Source: HKCCE3408 sp039191215
GTDB taxonomy: Bacteria > Pseudomonadota > Alphaproteobacteria > Rhodobacterales > Rhodobacteraceae
Reading direction: 5' to 3'
Assembly: GCA_039191215.1 (NCBI GenBank)
Contig: JBCCXT010000039.1
Coordinates: forward strand, 1-37,542
Length of the DNA stretch: 37,542 nt
Shown one piece after another: positions 7,793-15,769 of the stretch (its first letter is position 1; every line of letters begins with the position of its first letter). Below the pieces are notes generated by a model that was given only the letters and a program-made list of their open reading frames with translations, was not told the DNA's origin and ran no database searches. A program made the position numbers and the translations under genes.

Positions 7793-8817
7793 AACAAATC
7801 TCCTTGGTTCGGCGCTTTCGGAGCCGATAGGCCCAAATGCGCCCAAGCCTTCGCTGCCAAAACCCTGCCTCGCGGGGTACGCGCAATCAAGCCTTGCTGC
7901 AGCAGGTAGGGCTCGATCACCTCCTCAATTGCATCGCGGCTTTCCGAGAGCGCGGCAGAAAGCGTCTCAACACCAACCGGTCCGCCCCCGTAGTTCTCGG
8001 CAATGAGGCTCAGATAGCGCCGGTCGGCCGCATCCAGACCCAACCCATCCACGCCAAGCCGGGTCAGCGAATAGTCCGCCAATTCACGGCTGATCCGGCC
8101 ACCCCCCTCAACCACCGCAAAATCTACCACGCGGCGCAGCAGCCGCCCGGCAATCCGCGGCGTGCCGCGGGCACGGCTGGCGATCTCGCGCAAGCCCGCG
8201 GGCTCTGCCTCTACGCCCAAAAGGCCCGCCGCGCGTGTCACGATCTGGGTCAACTCGTCCGCCGTGTAGAAATTCAGCCGCACGGGGATGCCAAATCGGT
8301 CGCGCAGCGGTGTCGTCAGCAGGCCAAGCCGGGTTGTCGCACCCACCAAAGTAAAAGGCTGCAGCTCAATCCGCACCGTACGGGCCGCGGGGCCCTCACC
8401 AATCACCAGGTCAAGTTCAAAATCCTCCAGCGCCGGGTACAGCACCTCTTCGACGGCCGGGTTAAGCCGGTGGATCTCGTCGATGAAAAGCACATCGCGC
8501 GCCTCAAGGTTGGTCAGGATCGCCGCCAGATCACCGGCACGCGCCAGAACCGGACCGCTTGTCATGCGGAAATTGACGCCCAGTTCGCGCGCGATGATCT
8601 GCGCCAAGGTCGTCTTGCCGAGGCCCGGCGGGCCGTGAAAGAGGACGTGGTCCATCGCCTCACCTCGGGTCCGGGCACTCTCGACAAAGACGCGCAAATT
8701 GGTCCGCGCCTCGGCCTGGCCTACGAAATCGGCCAAGGTTTGCGGGCGCAAAGCCCGGTCTGGGGCGCTGTCTCCGGGCAGGCTTTCGGGGCGCAATGTC
8801 GGATCAGGCTCGGTCAT
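7789..8817 (-). CDS. ruvB: RuvB, Holliday junction branch-migration helicase
   Basis: RuvB (342 aa) is the hexameric AAA+ motor that drives branch migration with RuvA. Walker A GPPGLGKTT and Walker B LFIDEIHRL lie in the N-terminal ATPase domain. The sensor/arginine-finger region TTPLRDRFG follows, with a C-terminal winged-helix domain ending KAPNQGDLF. Length is typical. I use the ATG at 8817 (MTEPDPTLRPE) because the open frame upstream is non-homologous and there is a GGGGAT stretch before this codon. An 85-bp gap separates it from ruvA. Its last codons carry the ribosome-binding site and overlap the TTG start of the next gene. Confidence 0.97.
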   Translation of the reverse strand: MTEPDPTLRPESLPGDSAPDRALRPQTLADFVGQAEARTNLRVFVESARTRGEAMDHVLFHGPPGLGKTTLAQIIARELGVNFRMTSGPVLARAGDLAAILTNLEARDVLFIDEIHRLNPAVEEVLYPALEDFELDLVIGEGPAARTVRIELQPFTLVGATTRLGLLTTPLRDRFGIPVRLNFYTADELTQIVTRAAGLLGVEAEPAGLREIASRARGTPRIAGRLLRRVVDFAVVEGGGRISRELADYSLTRLGVDGLGLDAADRRYLSLIAENYGGGPVGVETLSAALSESRDAIEEVIEPYLLQQGLIARTPRGRVLAAKAWAHLGLSAPKAPNQGDLF

Positions 8818-8902
8818 TGGTTCTATCCCCACATTTGCCCAGGTTGCGCCAAGGATGCAGTGCCACAAAGCCATAACTGCCGTGCGCAATGCATGACATC
8901 CG

Positions 8903-9610
8903 TCAGGCCTCCGGCGCCAATGCGCGCAACGCGGCACGGATCAAGGCTTGAGTATTGGCCTCTGGTGCAGCAGCAAACGCACGCGCCACAGCACCGGCCG
9001 CCTCTGTCGGCGCATAGCCCAGATTGGCCAGGGCTGATAACGCCTCAGCCTGTGCCGCGCCAGCTGATGCGGGCATGTCGGGCGCGCGGGTGGGCCCAGT
9101 CGGGGGTCGCAACGCGGCCACCGCTGGGGCCGGCGCGCCAGGCATTTCCGGGTCGGGCAAAGCCGGTTCGGGCAAAACCGGGCCGGGCTCGCTTGCCCTG
9201 GCCATCGCGGCAGGCGCTTTGTCTTTGAGCTCATTGACCACGCGTTGTGCCAGCTTGGGCCCCACGCCGGGCGCTGCTTTGACCGATCCCCAATCGCCGA
9301 TCGCAATGGCGCGCGTCAGGGCGTCGGGGCCCAACGTGCCCAAGATCGCCATCGACGCTTTCGCCCCTACACCCTGCACGCTTGTCAGCAGCCTGTGCCA
9401 TTCGCGCTCCGCCAGGCTGGCAAAACCAAATAGCTGCATCAGGTCTTCGCGCACCAAAAGGTCGGTCCAAAGTGCGGCCCATTCGCCCTCACCAGGCAAA
9501 CCCGCGAGCGTACGCTCTGAGCAATGCACAACATAGCCCACCCCGCCGACATCGATCATCACATGGTCGGTGCTGCGCAACGCGAGCCGGCCGGCCAGCC
9601 GCCCGATCAT
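8903..9610 (-). CDS. ruvA: RuvA, Holliday junction DNA-binding subunit (long linker)
   Basis: RuvA (235 aa) binds the four-way junction as a tetramer and loads RuvB. The N-terminal OB domain starts MIGRLAGRLALRSTDHVMIDVGGVGY. The helix-hairpin-helix region includes LTSVQGVGAKASMAIL and KAAPGVGPKLAQRVVNELKDK. The C-terminal RuvB-binding domain has ALANLGYAPTEAAGAVARA. Between domains II and III is a Pro/Ala-rich linker of about 50 residues, which makes the protein longer than the usual 200 or so. The ATG overlaps the ruvC stop (ATGA). Confidence 0.96.
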   Translation of the reverse strand: MIGRLAGRLALRSTDHVMIDVGGVGYVVHCSERTLAGLPGEGEWAALWTDLLVREDLMQLFGFASLAEREWHRLLTSVQGVGAKASMAILGTLGPDALTRAIAIGDWGSVKAAPGVGPKLAQRVVNELKDKAPAAMARASEPGPVLPEPALPDPEMPGAPAPAVAALRPPTGPTRAPDMPASAGAAQAEALSALANLGYAPTEAAGAVARAFAAAPEANTQALIRAALRALAPEA

Positions 9611-10110
9611 CGTGCCGCCTGAACAGCGGCGGCCAGGCGACCCGTGCCGCGCGCCTGAAAGACATGGCACAGCGCAATGGCCAGTGCATCCGCCGCATCG
9701 GCACCTTCAGGCGCGGCACCCGGTAGGGTCAATTGCACCATATGCGCGACCTGGCGTTTGTCGGCATGGCCAACACCGACAACCGCCTTTTTGACAGCAT
9801 TGGGCGCATATTCCGACACGGCCAATCCAAATTGCGCCGGTACCAGCAGCGCCATGCCGCGCGCCTGGCCCAGTTTCAGCGTTGCCGCACCATCGCGATT
9901 GACAAAGGTCTGCTCGACGGCAGCCGCATCCGGTGCATGCGTGGCAAATACCTGCGTTAGCTCGGCATGCAGCGACAAGAGCCGCGCGGCCAAACCATCG
10001 CCGCTGCCCAGACATGTGCCGCTGGCAATATGGCTTAGCCGCGTGCCGTCGGTTTCGATCACGCCCCAGCCCATCCGACGTAGCCCCGGATCAATGCCAA
10101 TGACGCGCAT
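9607..10110 (-). CDS. ruvC: RuvC, crossover junction endodeoxyribonuclease
   Basis: RuvC (167 aa) cuts Holliday junctions symmetrically with RuvAB. MRVIGIDPGLRRMGWGVI carries the first catalytic Asp at residue 7. AAVEQTFVNRD holds the catalytic Glu. VGVGHADKRQVAHMV and GADAADALAIALCH provide the C-terminal acidic cluster of the RNase H-like fold. The ATG at 10110 follows GGAGGAGG; the longer open frame upstream is not needed. This is the first gene of the ruv-cassette-tol run, so its promoter should lie in the 367-bp region up to 10477. Confidence 0.97.
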   Translation of the reverse strand: MRVIGIDPGLRRMGWGVIETDGTRLSHIASGTCLGSGDGLAARLLSLHAELTQVFATHAPDAAAVEQTFVNRDGAATLKLGQARGMALLVPAQFGLAVSEYAPNAVKKAVVGVGHADKRQVAHMVQLTLPGAAPEGADAADALAIALCHVFQARGTGRLAAAVQAAR

Positions 10111-10477
10111 CTGCCCTCCTCCGCGCCCTTTACGGGCCTGCGTTTCTACTTGCGAAACAGAGCTAGCACGAAAGGCGAACATTTGCCAGCACCCAGCCAC
10201 TTGCGACATGGCAATTGTCGCGATTTGATGCCGGCGCACAAGAATGCATCAACCCTGGTAAAATCACGTCATTCCGCAGACCAAATACGACATTCGTGAA
10301 CCCGCATTAATGCATGTTTTTAAGTAGTTTATCCCGATTTCGAGCTATGCATTTTCACCATGTGAGCCATGCACAAATTGCCTATTGATTATGCACTCAA
10401 TCGGCTCTAGCTGGCGGGTAGGCGCCGCATTCGGCGACGCTCCATACCATTCACCAGAGACCGGAAAGGACTGCCCC
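10111..10477. promoter_or_regulatory. Divergent ruvC / DUF1127 regulatory region with spaced ATGCA motifs
   Basis: This gene-free 367-bp stretch must hold the promoters of ruvC (-) and the DUF1127 gene (+). Its DUF1127-proximal half is AT-rich. ATGCA occurs at 10244, 10310, 10347, 10369 and 10391; the last three are exactly 22 bp apart, two helical turns, and the first three are extended to the palindrome ATGCAT. The last copy is embedded in ATTGA-N8-TCAAT. I did not find a clear LexA-type GTTC-N7-GTTC site. Confidence 0.5.
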
Positions 10478-10681
10478 ATGGCCTCGATTACGAACCGCCC
10501 CCTCAGCGCTGGTACCAGCGTTTTCACCGTCCTTGCCGGTCTTGTCGGTAAAGTCGCTTCCTGGAACGACGCGCGCGTCACCCGCGCCGCCCTGTCGAAG
10601 TTGAGCGATCATGAACTCAACGATCTGGGCCTGATCCGCGGTGATATCGACAATATCGCAGCAGGCAATTTCAACCGCTAA
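10478..10681 (+). CDS. DUF1127 (YjiS-like) small protein
   Basis: A 67-aa protein whose C-terminal half, TRAALSKLSDHELNDLGLIRGDI, is a typical DUF1127 domain. Small alphaproteobacterial DUF1127 proteins are often stress-induced, and one in Rhodobacter (CcaF1) binds RNA, so an RNA-related role is possible. Here the N-terminal half includes a mildly hydrophobic segment, SVFTVLAGLVGKVASW. The ATG at 10478 is preceded by GGAAAGGA, so the longer open frame beginning upstream is rejected. It is a single-gene unit closed by two hairpins. Confidence 0.9.
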   Translation: MASITNRPLSAGTSVFTVLAGLVGKVASWNDARVTRAALSKLSDHELNDLGLIRGDIDNIAAGNFNR

Positions 10682-10689
10682 ACGACTTT

Positions 10690-10713
10690 GGGCGCGGCCG
10701 AACGGCCGCGCCC
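10690..10713 (+). terminator. Perfect GC-rich hairpin after the DUF1127 gene
   Basis: An 11-bp perfect inverted repeat, GGGCGCGGCCG / CGGCCGCGCCC, has a two-base AA centre and lies eight bases after the stop codon. It is not followed by a T-run, so it may protect the 3' end of the mRNA or act with the terminator further downstream. Confidence 0.6.
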
Positions 10714-10758
10714 GTCAATTCCAGCAGGCCTAAGCCGTCCGCTTACCCCAAATACATC

Positions 10759-10789
10759 AAGGCCGGCCCCTTACGGACCGGCCTTTTTT
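10759..10789 (+). terminator. Rho-independent terminator of the DUF1127 gene
   Basis: The stem AAGGCCGG / CCGGCCTT, extended inside by two more pairs after one mismatch, is followed by a run of six T residues from 10784. It lies between the DUF1127 gene and the convergent 119-aa gene. Confidence 0.85.
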
Positions 10790-10817
10790 GTTGACTAAGT
10801 GGTAGGATGCCGGCGCC

Positions 10818-11177
10818 TTACTGCGCGGCGATCCAGGCCGAGGCGTCTTCCATCCGCGCTGCCGCCCAGGACGAAACCGGGTCAGCCGATAGAATTTTTA
10901 CGGCGAGCTCTTCGTAGGTGCTCCCGGACAACAGATTGTTCATCCGCGTCTCATAACCGGTGGGACCAAGAAAAAAGATCATAAATGCTTTCACGAGCAC
11001 CACGGTGACAAAGCCCGCAAGAATCGCCCGCCAAGGGAAATAGAAGCGCAACCGACTCCTTGTGCGCGGTACCATCAGCCCGTCTGATCGCACCGTAAAT
11101 TCATAAGGCACGCGGCGTCTATGCGTTCGGCTTATCTGGCCAACGCGTCTTTGAAACTGATTGAACTGTTCGTTCAT
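10818..11177 (-). CDS. Small single-helix membrane protein, unknown function
   Basis: A 119-aa protein from the chosen ATG (MNEQFNQFQRRVGQI). A very basic N-terminal half contains RTHRRRVPYEF and RTRSRLRFYFPW. It is followed by one membrane helix of about 20 residues, AILAGFVTVVLVKAFMIFFLG, and a C-terminal half with ARMEDASAWIAAQ. The basic side is expected in the cytoplasm. I do not recognise the family. It follows prmA by 58 bp on the same strand and probably shares its transcript. The open frame extends 16 codons upstream, but the ATG at 11177 is more natural, although its ribosome site is weak. Confidence 0.75.
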   Translation of the reverse strand: MNEQFNQFQRRVGQISRTHRRRVPYEFTVRSDGLMVPRTRSRLRFYFPWRAILAGFVTVVLVKAFMIFFLGPTGYETRMNNLLSGSTYEELAVKILSADPVSSWAAARMEDASAWIAAQ

Positions 11178-11235
11178 GGTACAACTCACTCGCAAAATGC
11201 ACCCCACCTTTAGGCACCTTAGCACATTTTGCCGG

Positions 11236-12111
11236 TCAAAACCGCCCTAGCAACAAGGTTGTCCAGTCTCCAATCTGTTTCTCATTGAGAACCAATAGGT
11301 CTTGGTCGGTATAGGCATTGGCCACATCTTCGGTCTGCGAGTTGAGAAGGCCTGAAAGGATCGCCCGGCCGCTTGGCGCCAATTGGCCGGCAATCGCGGG
11401 CGCCAGATCGATCAGCGGGCCTTTGAGTATATTGGCAAAGATCAGGTCAAACGGCGCCTCTTCAAGCTCGGGATGGTCAAGGCCCGCAGCCTCTAGGCAG
11501 CGCACCTGCGCGCCCAGATCGTTGGCCGCGATATTAGCCTGGGCAACCTCAACGGCGACCTGATCGATATCGCTGGCCAGGATTGTGCCGGCATCGGGCC
11601 AGATGCGGGACGCAGCCATTGCCAGCACCGCGGTGCCGCAGCCGATATCGGCGACCCGCGCAGCGCTAAAGCCTTGGTTCGCGATGTGATCCAACATCTC
11701 CAGGCAGCCTTGCGTTGTGCCATGATGGCCGGTGCCAAACGCCATCGCCGCTTCGATCAATAGCGCCACCCGGCCTTCCGGGACGCGATCAGCATCGTGG
11801 CTGCCATAGACAAAGAATCGCCCGGCCTCGACCGGGTGCAATTCGCGCCTGACATGCGCCACCCAATCGGTTTCAGGCAGTTCTGAAACGGCAAAATCCT
11901 GCGCACCAAAGGCGGCGGCCAGCACCGCCAGACCAATCTCATCGGGGCTTTCGGTGAAATAGCCGCCGACCTCCCAAAGCCCCGACCCGTCTTCAAGCTC
12001 AAACACACCCACACCGGTCGGTGCCGGGTCAAGGTCATCCAGCGCCTCGCCCAGGGCGGCCGCCTGGCGCGCATCGCCAAGCGTTGTCAGAGCGGTCCAG
12101 GTCACGCTCAT
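11236..12111 (-). CDS. prmA: PrmA, ribosomal protein L11 methyltransferase
   Basis: PrmA (291 aa) methylates L11 using S-adenosylmethionine. The N-terminal substrate-recognition part is followed by AMAFGTGHHGTTQGCLEML, the PrmA signature. SAM motif I is VADIGCGTAVLAMAA and the acidic motif is ILASDIDQVAVEVA. The catalytic-loop equivalent is FDLIFANILKGPL. The ATG overlaps the stop of the MFS gene (ATGA), so the two are coupled. Confidence 0.94.
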   Translation of the reverse strand: MSVTWTALTTLGDARQAAALGEALDDLDPAPTGVGVFELEDGSGLWEVGGYFTESPDEIGLAVLAAAFGAQDFAVSELPETDWVAHVRRELHPVEAGRFFVYGSHDADRVPEGRVALLIEAAMAFGTGHHGTTQGCLEMLDHIANQGFSAARVADIGCGTAVLAMAASRIWPDAGTILASDIDQVAVEVAQANIAANDLGAQVRCLEAAGLDHPELEEAPFDLIFANILKGPLIDLAPAIAGQLAPSGRAILSGLLNSQTEDVANAYTDQDLLVLNEKQIGDWTTLLLGRF

Positions 12112-13352
12112 TCCGCGGCCTGGGCTGCACGCCGCACCAGCACCGTCTCATGGCCCGGTACCGGATGGCGCGGCACCAGCGTTGACAGGGCGAGCGATAC
12201 AAACGCCATGCCAGCGGCCAGCAAGTAAACCGCCATCGGCGATTGCAGCCAGACATAGCCCAAAAGGGCGGGCAAGAAGACCGCCGCGATGTGGTTGATC
12301 GTAAACGCCACCGCCGCCGTAGGCGCGATATCGCCGGGATCGGCGATCTTCTGGAAATACGTTTTGATTGCCAGTGCGAGCGAAAAGAAGATGTGGTTGA
12401 CCACATAAAGGCCAGCCGCAAGGACCGGGCCCCAGCCAAACCAATAGACCCCCGCATAAAGCAGAAAAACAAGCGTCAGGCCGAGATATTCAACGATCAG
12501 CGTCGCCCGCTCTCCAAAATAAGCAACGGCGCGGCCCAATAGCGGGGCGGCAATCATGTTGATCACCAGCGTCGCAAGAAAGAGCGCCGTGATAGCCTGC
12601 ACGTCAAAGCCATAGCGCTCAACCATCATGAACCCGGCGAAGACGACAAATATCTGGCGCCGCGCGCCTGACATGAACTGCAACGCGTAATACAGCCAGT
12701 AGCGCCCGCGCAGCACCATTTCCTTCTTTTGCGGATTGGGGCTTTCAAACTGTGGATAAGCCACCATCGCAATCGCGGCGAGCACCACGGTGAAACCGCC
12801 AGTGGCCCAGTAAACAAAGCTGTAGCTGAGGTCATAGGCGCGCCAGGTGAGAACGATCAGAATGTACGCTGCCAGTGTCGCACCTGACCCCACTGCGAGA
12901 AGCCAGCCGAGCACCTGCGGCGCGCGGGCTTTGTCGATCCATTGCAATTGCAGGCTTTGATTGACCGTCTCGTAATAGTGATATCCGATCGAGCTGAGCA
13001 GCGTGACGAACAGCAGCCCGCCCAGACTTGGAAACTGTGCGGTCACAGCGGAGGCGAAGCCCAAAAGCAGAAGCGAAATGAGCCCAAGCACCTGTTCGCG
13101 GATAAAAATGATCAGAAAGATCACGCCGATCGCAAAAAAGCCGGGGATCTCGCGCACCGTATGCAGCCAGCCGATATCGGCGCCATCAAAACCCGCCATC
13201 TCGACGACAAAATTGTTCAAAAGCGCCGACCAGGTCGCAAACGTCACCGGCATGGCGATGGCCATCAGCACCAAAAGCGCCACCGGCTGGCGCCAGCGCG
13301 GCAGTTTGTGGGCCTCCGCAAGGCTAATTCGGCGGGCTTGATCTCCGATCAT
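12108..13352 (-). CDS. MFS transporter, substrate unknown
   Basis: A 414-aa polytopic membrane protein with about 12 hydrophobic segments, for example VALLVLMAIAMPVTFATWSA near the N-terminus and MAVYLLAAGMAFVSLALSTLV near the C-terminus. A hydrophilic central loop, PQFESPNPQKKEMVLRGRYW, separates the two six-helix halves. This is the major-facilitator pattern. A substrate cannot be read from sequence. It heads a likely MFS-prmA-119-aa operon. The start at 13352 leaves 59 bp to the divergent methyltransferase and lacks a strong ribosome site. Confidence 0.86.
   Translation of the reverse strand: MIGDQARRISLAEAHKLPRWRQPVALLVLMAIAMPVTFATWSALLNNFVVEMAGFDGADIGWLHTVREIPGFFAIGVIFLIIFIREQVLGLISLLLLGFASAVTAQFPSLGGLLFVTLLSSIGYHYYETVNQSLQLQWIDKARAPQVLGWLLAVGSGATLAAYILIVLTWRAYDLSYSFVYWATGGFTVVLAAIAMVAYPQFESPNPQKKEMVLRGRYWLYYALQFMSGARRQIFVVFAGFMMVERYGFDVQAITALFLATLVINMIAAPLLGRAVAYFGERATLIVEYLGLTLVFLLYAGVYWFGWGPVLAAGLYVVNHIFFSLALAIKTYFQKIADPGDIAPTAAVAFTINHIAAVFLPALLGYVWLQSPMAVYLLAAGMAFVSLALSTLVPRHPVPGHETVLVRRAAQAAE
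12751..12759 (-). promoter_or_regulatory. DnaA-box 9-mer inside the MFS gene
   Basis: TGTGGATAA is a perfect match but lies within coding sequence, so it is more likely to be chance or a titration site than an operator. Confidence 0.2.
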
Positions 13353-13411
13353 GGGCCGGCTTTACGCCTGGCACAGGCAAAAGGACAGAGCCTTCTGAGC
13401 CGATCTATGCC

Positions 13412-14050
13412 ATGTTCAAGACCATGCAGACCGAGATCGACCGCTTGACCCGTCGCTACGACCGTGCCGCCCCGGCATGGCCGGATAAGATGCGCGCTTT
13501 GGGCTATGGCGACGCGTATCACGGATTTCTTGGCGCCACTTTCCCTGCCCTGCCAGGCGCAAGCAGCGCACGCGTCGCTGATATCGGCGCGGGCACCGGC
13601 GCCTTTGCCGAAGCTTGGATGCGCGTTCATGGGCCGGGGTCCGCGATTACATTGCTTGACCCAAGTGCGGCAATGCTGGCGCGCGGAACCGAGCGGTTGG
13701 CAGAGATCGGGCAAACCGTAAATCCAGTCCGCGCAACTTTGCAGGATTTCAAGCCCGAAGCGCCCTTTGATGTTGTGCTGGCCGCCCATGTCATCGAACA
13801 CGGAGATGGCGCTGCGATGCTGGGCCAACTGCGCGGCCTTGTGCAGCGCGGCGGGCGGCTCTTTCTCGTCGTGTCCAAGCCGCATTGGTGCAACGCCATT
13901 GTGTGGTTGCAATGGCGCCACCGCAGCTACCCACCCGCGGTCTTGCGCGGGCTTCTGGACAGGACGGGCTGGGTTGTGACCGCAGAACACGCCTTTGCAA
14001 AAGGACCGCCCTCTCGAACCTCTCGCGGGTACGCCTGCAAAGCTGTTTAG
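13412..14050 (+). CDS. Class I SAM-dependent methyltransferase
   Basis: A 212-aa enzyme with the Rossmann-type SAM fold. Motif I is VADIGAGTGAFAEAW, the acidic loop after beta-2 is ITLLDPSAAML, and motif IV is FDVVLAAHVIEHGDG. The tail RLFLVVSKPHWCNAIVWLQW is typical of the UbiE/methyltransf-11 group. The substrate is unknown; small molecules such as quinone or lipid precursors are commonest for this group. It is monocistronic and convergent with homospermidine synthase across a 151-bp gap in which I see no strong terminator. Confidence 0.88.
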   Translation: MFKTMQTEIDRLTRRYDRAAPAWPDKMRALGYGDAYHGFLGATFPALPGASSARVADIGAGTGAFAEAWMRVHGPGSAITLLDPSAAMLARGTERLAEIGQTVNPVRATLQDFKPEAPFDVVLAAHVIEHGDGAAMLGQLRGLVQRGGRLFLVVSKPHWCNAIVWLQWRHRSYPPAVLRGLLDRTGWVVTAEHAFAKGPPSRTSRGYACKAV

Positions 14051-14201
14051 CGCCTCGATCTTTGTCGCTTGGGTCGCGCAATTGCATTGCAAATCTGCAA
14101 GCGGCTGCGATCAGGGCAATATATGGGAAGGATCCGCATTCGCCGCAAAAGAATCAGGGTAATCCTCTAACCTGCCCGGGTCGGCCCCTGCTCTTCCGGT
14201 C

Positions 14202-15620
14202 TCAGCTCGCCAGCACATTTCGAAAAAGCCAAGGGTCGCTTTCGTCGATATCTTCGGGGAATTGCTGCCACCGGTTATGAAGCGGCGTCCAGTCGGTATA
14301 ATGCGCCTCAACCGGCCCGAGATAGGGCAATTGCACCTCCAAGCAGCGGGCATGGTCCATCTCATCGGTCTCGACAATGCCGGCGTTCGGGTTTTCCAGC
14401 GCCCAGACCATACCGGCAAGAACCGCGCTAGTGACCTGCAGCCCGGTCGCGTTCTGATACGGCGCCAGGTCTTTGGTCTCCTTGTTCGACAGCCGAGACC
14501 CGAACCAGAGCGCGTTCTTTTCATGGCCATATATAAGCACGCCCAGCTCATCGATCCCTTCGGTGATTTCATCCACATCAAGAATGTGATGCTGATCTTG
14601 GTGTTCGCCCGATCCGAACATCTCATGCAGGCTCAGCACCGCATCATCGCAAGGGTGATAGGCATAGTGACAGGTCGGGCGGTAGGTCGGATTGTCGGGC
14701 GCGCCGATCGTGAAATAATCAGCAATTGAGATCGCCTCATTATGAGTGACCAGAAAGCCAAACTGTGCGCCCGGGGTCGGGCACCAGCTATGGACACGTG
14801 TCACAGCGCCGGGCCGGTCGAGCCAAATGGCGGCCTGGCACCCTGCATCGTGGCGGTACCCGTTTTCGGGAAACCAGGTCTCATGTGTACCCCAGCCAAG
14901 CTCTGCGGGTTGAAAGCCCTCGGCGATGAATCCCTCCACCGACCAAGTATTTACAAAAACATCACGCGGCCGCGGCGCAAGCCTGGCTTGGGTGTCACGC
15001 TCGGCGATATGCACACCCTTTACGCCTAAATCACGCATCAGCTCGGCCCAGCCTTCGCGGCTTGTCGGCGCGGTTGCATCGCGCCCTGTATCGCGGGCAA
15101 TGGTCAAAAGGCCCTCTTTGACAAACCAAGAGACCATGCCGGGATTGGCGCCGCAGCACGACACAGCCGTCGTGCCGCCCGGATTGCGCGCCTTCTCGTC
15201 CCGCATCGCCTGGCGCAACGCGTAATTAGACCGCGCCGCGTTATCTCTCGTTTCGAAGTAAAAACCCTCCCACGGCTCGACCACCGTGTCGATATAGGGC
15301 ACATCCAACTCCCGGCAGGCGCGCAGCAGATCAAGCGATGAGGTGTCGACCGACAGGTTCACGCAAAAGCCGCGGCCAGGCTCCAGATGGCGGGCCAGCA
15401 CCTCCGCGTAGTTCTCCGGTGTCAGCTTTGTGTCAACGAATGCCAGGCCATGCGCGTTCAGGAAATCGTGGTTCGCGGCATCCGGTTCAATGACCAGAAA
15501 TTTCGCCCGATCATACTCGAAATGGCGCTCAATCAGCGGCCAGGTCCCTTTGCCGATCGAGCCAAAACCGATCATGACAATTACGCCATCGATACGCCCA
15601 TAAACCTGGTGCTCTGCCAT
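14202..15620 (-). CDS. hss: Homospermidine synthase
   Basis: A 472-aa NAD-dependent enzyme that makes sym-homospermidine from putrescine, a polyamine common in alphaproteobacteria. The N-terminal dinucleotide-binding loop is VIVMIGFGSIGKGTWPLIER. FCVNLSVDTSSLDLLRAC, PYIDTVVEPWEGFY and AVSCCGANPGMVSWFVKEGL follow the bacterial homospermidine synthase (saccharopine dehydrogenase-like) pattern. Full length. The ATG at 15620 has GGAGAAACG before it. It is transcribed in the direction away from rpsD, with a hairpin between the two. Confidence 0.94.
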   Translation of the reverse strand: MAEHQVYGRIDGVIVMIGFGSIGKGTWPLIERHFEYDRAKFLVIEPDAANHDFLNAHGLAFVDTKLTPENYAEVLARHLEPGRGFCVNLSVDTSSLDLLRACRELDVPYIDTVVEPWEGFYFETRDNAARSNYALRQAMRDEKARNPGGTTAVSCCGANPGMVSWFVKEGLLTIARDTGRDATAPTSREGWAELMRDLGVKGVHIAERDTQARLAPRPRDVFVNTWSVEGFIAEGFQPAELGWGTHETWFPENGYRHDAGCQAAIWLDRPGAVTRVHSWCPTPGAQFGFLVTHNEAISIADYFTIGAPDNPTYRPTCHYAYHPCDDAVLSLHEMFGSGEHQDQHHILDVDEITEGIDELGVLIYGHEKNALWFGSRLSNKETKDLAPYQNATGLQVTSAVLAGMVWALENPNAGIVETDEMDHARCLEVQLPYLGPVEAHYTDWTPLHNRWQQFPEDIDESDPWLFRNVLAS

Positions 15621-15698
15621 TCGTTTCTCCTATCCCTGTCAGACCCTTGAGCATGCTAGCGCAAATTGCAACGCCCGCCCGCTGAGCCCATACGCAAA

Positions 15699-15760
15699 GC
15701 GCCAGGCCGAAGCTCACGACCTGGCGCCAAACGCACTTATCTCTTGTGCCCGAAGGGCAC
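15699..15760 (-). terminator. Hairpins downstream of rpsD
   Basis: Two inverted repeats lie between the rpsD stop and hss. GTGCCC-GAA-GGGCAC is at 15746-15760, and GCGCCAGG / CCTGGCGC with a 13-base loop is at 15699-15727. On the minus strand the second is followed only by TTTGCG. Termination of rpsD here is likely, but the U-tract is short. Confidence 0.45.
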
Positions 15761-15769
15761 GCAATTTGA

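Noticed and set aside
7837..9228. 463-codon plus-strand open frame opposite ruvB/ruvA
   Set aside because: Antisense shadow of conserved genes, with composition rich in Arg, Gln and Pro and no domain.
10283..10320. Possible LexA (SOS) box upstream of ruvC
   Set aside because: Only single GAAC half-sites were found, without a GTTC-N7-GTTC or similar pair.
13349..14092. 247-codon minus-strand open frame opposite the methyltransferase
   Set aside because: The plus-strand frame has clear SAM motifs; this frame has none.
14051..14201. CAATATATGG at 14117 as a promoter
   Set aside because: It lies between convergent gene ends with no gene start downstream on either strand.
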